From Triangularia verruculosa (taxonomy: Eukaryota; Ascomycota; Sordariomycetes; Sordariales; Podosporaceae): a stretch of DNA of 64,000 bases. Under the pieces are notes generated by a model. It was not told the origin of the DNA. It saw nothing but the letters and a program-made list of their open reading frames with translations, and ran no database searches. Positions 62,236 to 64,000 of this stretch are shown piece by piece. The DNA is taken from assembly GCA_033296885.1 (NCBI GenBank), contig MU863979.1, positions 62,001-126,000 on the forward strand, given 5' to 3'. The number at the start of each line of letters is the position of its first letter. The first letter of the stretch is position 1. A program made the translations under genes and the position numbers.

Positions 62236-63795
62236 ATGCATCCAACTGCTCTGCTCTCCAGCCTTCTTCTCCTTGGCGGCGCGTCTGCCTCGGAGTTGCA
62301 GTCCAGACAAGCCTCGACAATCACGGTAGATCTGTCGCGTACTTTCCAGACAATGGACGGCTTTGGAACCTCGGAAGCCTTCCAACGGGCGGTAACCATG
62401 AAGCGGTTGTCCGAGGATCAACAGCGGAAGTTCCTCGATTTAATGTTCTCGACGACCAAGGGGGCGGGATTGTCTATTCTCCGGAACGGCATTGGCTCCA
62501 GCGTGGACATGAGAGACGACTGGATGGTGTCCATCCAACCTCGGAATCCGGGTGGCCCTTCTGCGACGCCCAACTACGTTTGGGATGGGAGTGATAACGG
62601 ACAGGTCTGGGTATCGCAGGAGGCGGTCAAGACGTATGGGCTGAAGACAATCTATGCCAATGCGTGGAGTGCGCCGGGATACATGAAGACGAATAACAAT
62701 GATGCCAATGGCGGCAGTCTTTGCGGCGTATCCGGAGCCAGCTGCAGTAGTGGTGACTGGAAACAGGCATTTGCGAATTATCTGGTCCAGTACATCAAGT
62801 TCTATCAACAGGAGGGTGTTGAGGTTACCCACTTGGGTTTCCTAAACGAACCTGACTACACGTGAGCCCACCCAAGCTCAGAACGGGAATCTTACCTGCT
62901 AATGGCCTCCCAGAACGAGCTACGCCTCCATGAGAAGTTCGGGCACTCAGGCACAGGATTTCATCAGAGTACTGAGGCCGACGCTTGACCGAAACAACAT
63001 GACCCATGTCATCATCAACTGCTGTGACACGATGGGCTGGTCGGTCATGAACAGTATGCTTAATGAGATGAGGTCTGTCGAGGGCTCCCTGGGTGTCGTA
63101 ACCGGGCACGCATACACATCTGGACCCTCTTCCCCTCTGTCGACCCGTCATAAAGTATGTCTCTCAGAAAGGGGTGAGTTTACAAGACGACTAACGCCCG
63201 CCAGACATGGATGACTGAAGCGGCCGATAACAACGGAGCGTGGACAAGCTCTTGGCACTCTAACGGCGGTGCCGGCGAGGGATTGACGTGGGCTAATAAT
63301 ATCTATGGTGCTATCGTCAACGGTAATGTCAGTGCCTATCTGTATTGGATTGGAGGGCAGGACAGACCAAGCACCACCAACAGCAAGATGATCCGCGTCG
63401 TCAACAAGCAGGTAGAACCATCCAAGAGACTGTGGGCGTTCGCAAACTGGAGCAGATTCGTGCGACCGGGTGCGGTTCGGGTTTCGACATCGGGTGCGCC
63501 TTCGAACGTCCGGACATCGGCCTTTAGGAATGTTGACGGAACGATTGCTGTTCAGGTCATCAACAACAACAGCGGGAGCGCGAGGACGATCAGCGTCAAT
63601 ATCGGGACAACGGGAGCAGGCAGCTCATTTGTAGCAGCTGCCGATGGAGTCGCCGCTTGGGTGACAGATGGCAGTCGCGATTGTGATCAAATTGTTGCGA
63701 CATTGGATGCGTCGGGAAGGACATTGTCGGCCAGTGTGCCACCGCGCAGCATGGTCAGCTTCGTGCTTCGCCCGGGAGGTGGTGCAAAGAACTAG
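62236..63795 (+). CDS. Secreted GH30 glycoside hydrolase, GH30_7 xylanase-like
   Basis: Three exons, 62236-62861, 62914-63154 and 63205-63795 (introns of 52 and 50 nt), giving 485 aa. The signal peptide is MHPTALLSSLLLLGGASA. Catalytic residues fit family 30: acid/base Glu205 in GFLNEPDYT and nucleophile Glu294 in TWMTEAAD. Other conserved segments are QTMDGFGTSEAFQRA, GLSILRNGIGSS, WSAPGYMKTN, CGVSGASCSSGDW, GEGLTWANNIY and SAYLYWIG. The side beta domain (RVSTSGAPSNVRTSAFRNVDG ... SMVSFVLRPG) completes the protein. Sequence features point to the fungal GH30_7 group (glucuronoxylanases, xylobiohydrolases). It acts on plant xylan outside the cell and would complement the GH79 glucuronidase in the same window. 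Confidence 0.92.
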
Positions 63796-64000
63796 AAGAC
63801 GTAGATCAGATCGTATCTGTGTTACCTGTCAGTCTAGCATGAATTTCGGAGATTTCTTTCCATGCCCGTGTAACGTGCCGAATTTCATCACCCCATCGCT
63901 CCTTCCATACGCTGTAGTTGACCCTGCCTGATCATGGCATGGCGCAATTCTTCTTGCCGGCTTCATCCACATTTGTCGGACTTTTGTCCACCTCGGTCCC

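Noticed and set aside
1..64000. CRISPR arrays, bacterial operons or Shine-Dalgarno sites
   Set aside because: No regularly spaced repeats; the introns and gene families show a eukaryotic genome.
1..64000. Dispersed 5S rRNA gene
   Set aside because: I looked for the conserved fungal 5S start and internal box sequences and did not find them, though a covariance search would be decisive.

Overview
The window is nuclear DNA of a filamentous ascomycete, most likely a Sordariomycete. The reasons are short (about 50-120 nt) GT-AG introns, often with a CTAAC-like branch point; fungus-restricted families (Zn2Cys6 regulator, rhodopsin/Pth11-like membrane protein, Egh16/GAS-type secreted protein, PigL_N-type helical domain, SAPS protein); intron-bearing tRNA genes; and a pogo-type transposon relic whose stop codons look like repeat-induced C-to-T mutation. 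Exon boundaries were placed by eye from splice signals and reading phase.

Layout. 1-735: broken pogo/Fot1 transposase 3' end. 811-4998: a membrane-anchored pepsin-like protein with doubtful catalytic residues, and a five-exon seven-helix rhodopsin-domain protein. 6454-8068: secreted flavin (BBE/GOOX-type) oxidoreductase. 9176: intron-containing tRNA with a Pro-like body but a CGC anticodon. 10627: small secreted protein. 11570-18844: NRPS-1 (C*-A-T-C-A-T-C). 19963: GNAT acetyltransferase. 22128: PTR2/POT peptide transporter. 24659: alpha/beta hydrolase. 27061-34641: NRPS-2 (C*-A-T-C-A-T-R). 34642-37455: gene-poor stretch. 37456: Zn2Cys6 regulator rich in homopolymers. 40710-42610: Baeyer-Villiger-type flavin monooxygenase, divergent from a secreted GH79 beta-glucuronidase (43408). 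46179-50776: housekeeping SAPS (Sit4-associated) gene. 51801: alpha/beta-hydrolase-fold protein lacking the nucleophile serine. 53234: tRNA-Tyr(GTA). 53761: short F-box protein. 55065: helical domain plus beta-propeller protein. 58728: tRNA-Pro(TGG). 60330: Egh16-like secreted protein. 62236: GH30 xylanase-like enzyme.

The centre (about 6.4 to 42.6 kb) reads as a candidate secondary-metabolite gene cluster. It has two bimodular NRPSs only 8.2 kb apart. One ends in a condensation domain, as diketopiperazine synthetases do; the other ends in a reductase domain that would release an aldehyde or alcohol. Around them are a flavin oxidase, a Baeyer-Villiger-type monooxygenase, an acetyltransferase, a hydrolase, a peptide-family transporter and a Zn2Cys6 regulator. 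I do not recognise this combination as a known pathway. Co-regulation and a shared product are inferences. The two NRPS-2 adenylation pockets read by eye as almost identical, so it may join two like or identical amino acids. From about 43 kb on, the genes look like ordinary plant-biomass/secretome and housekeeping genes.
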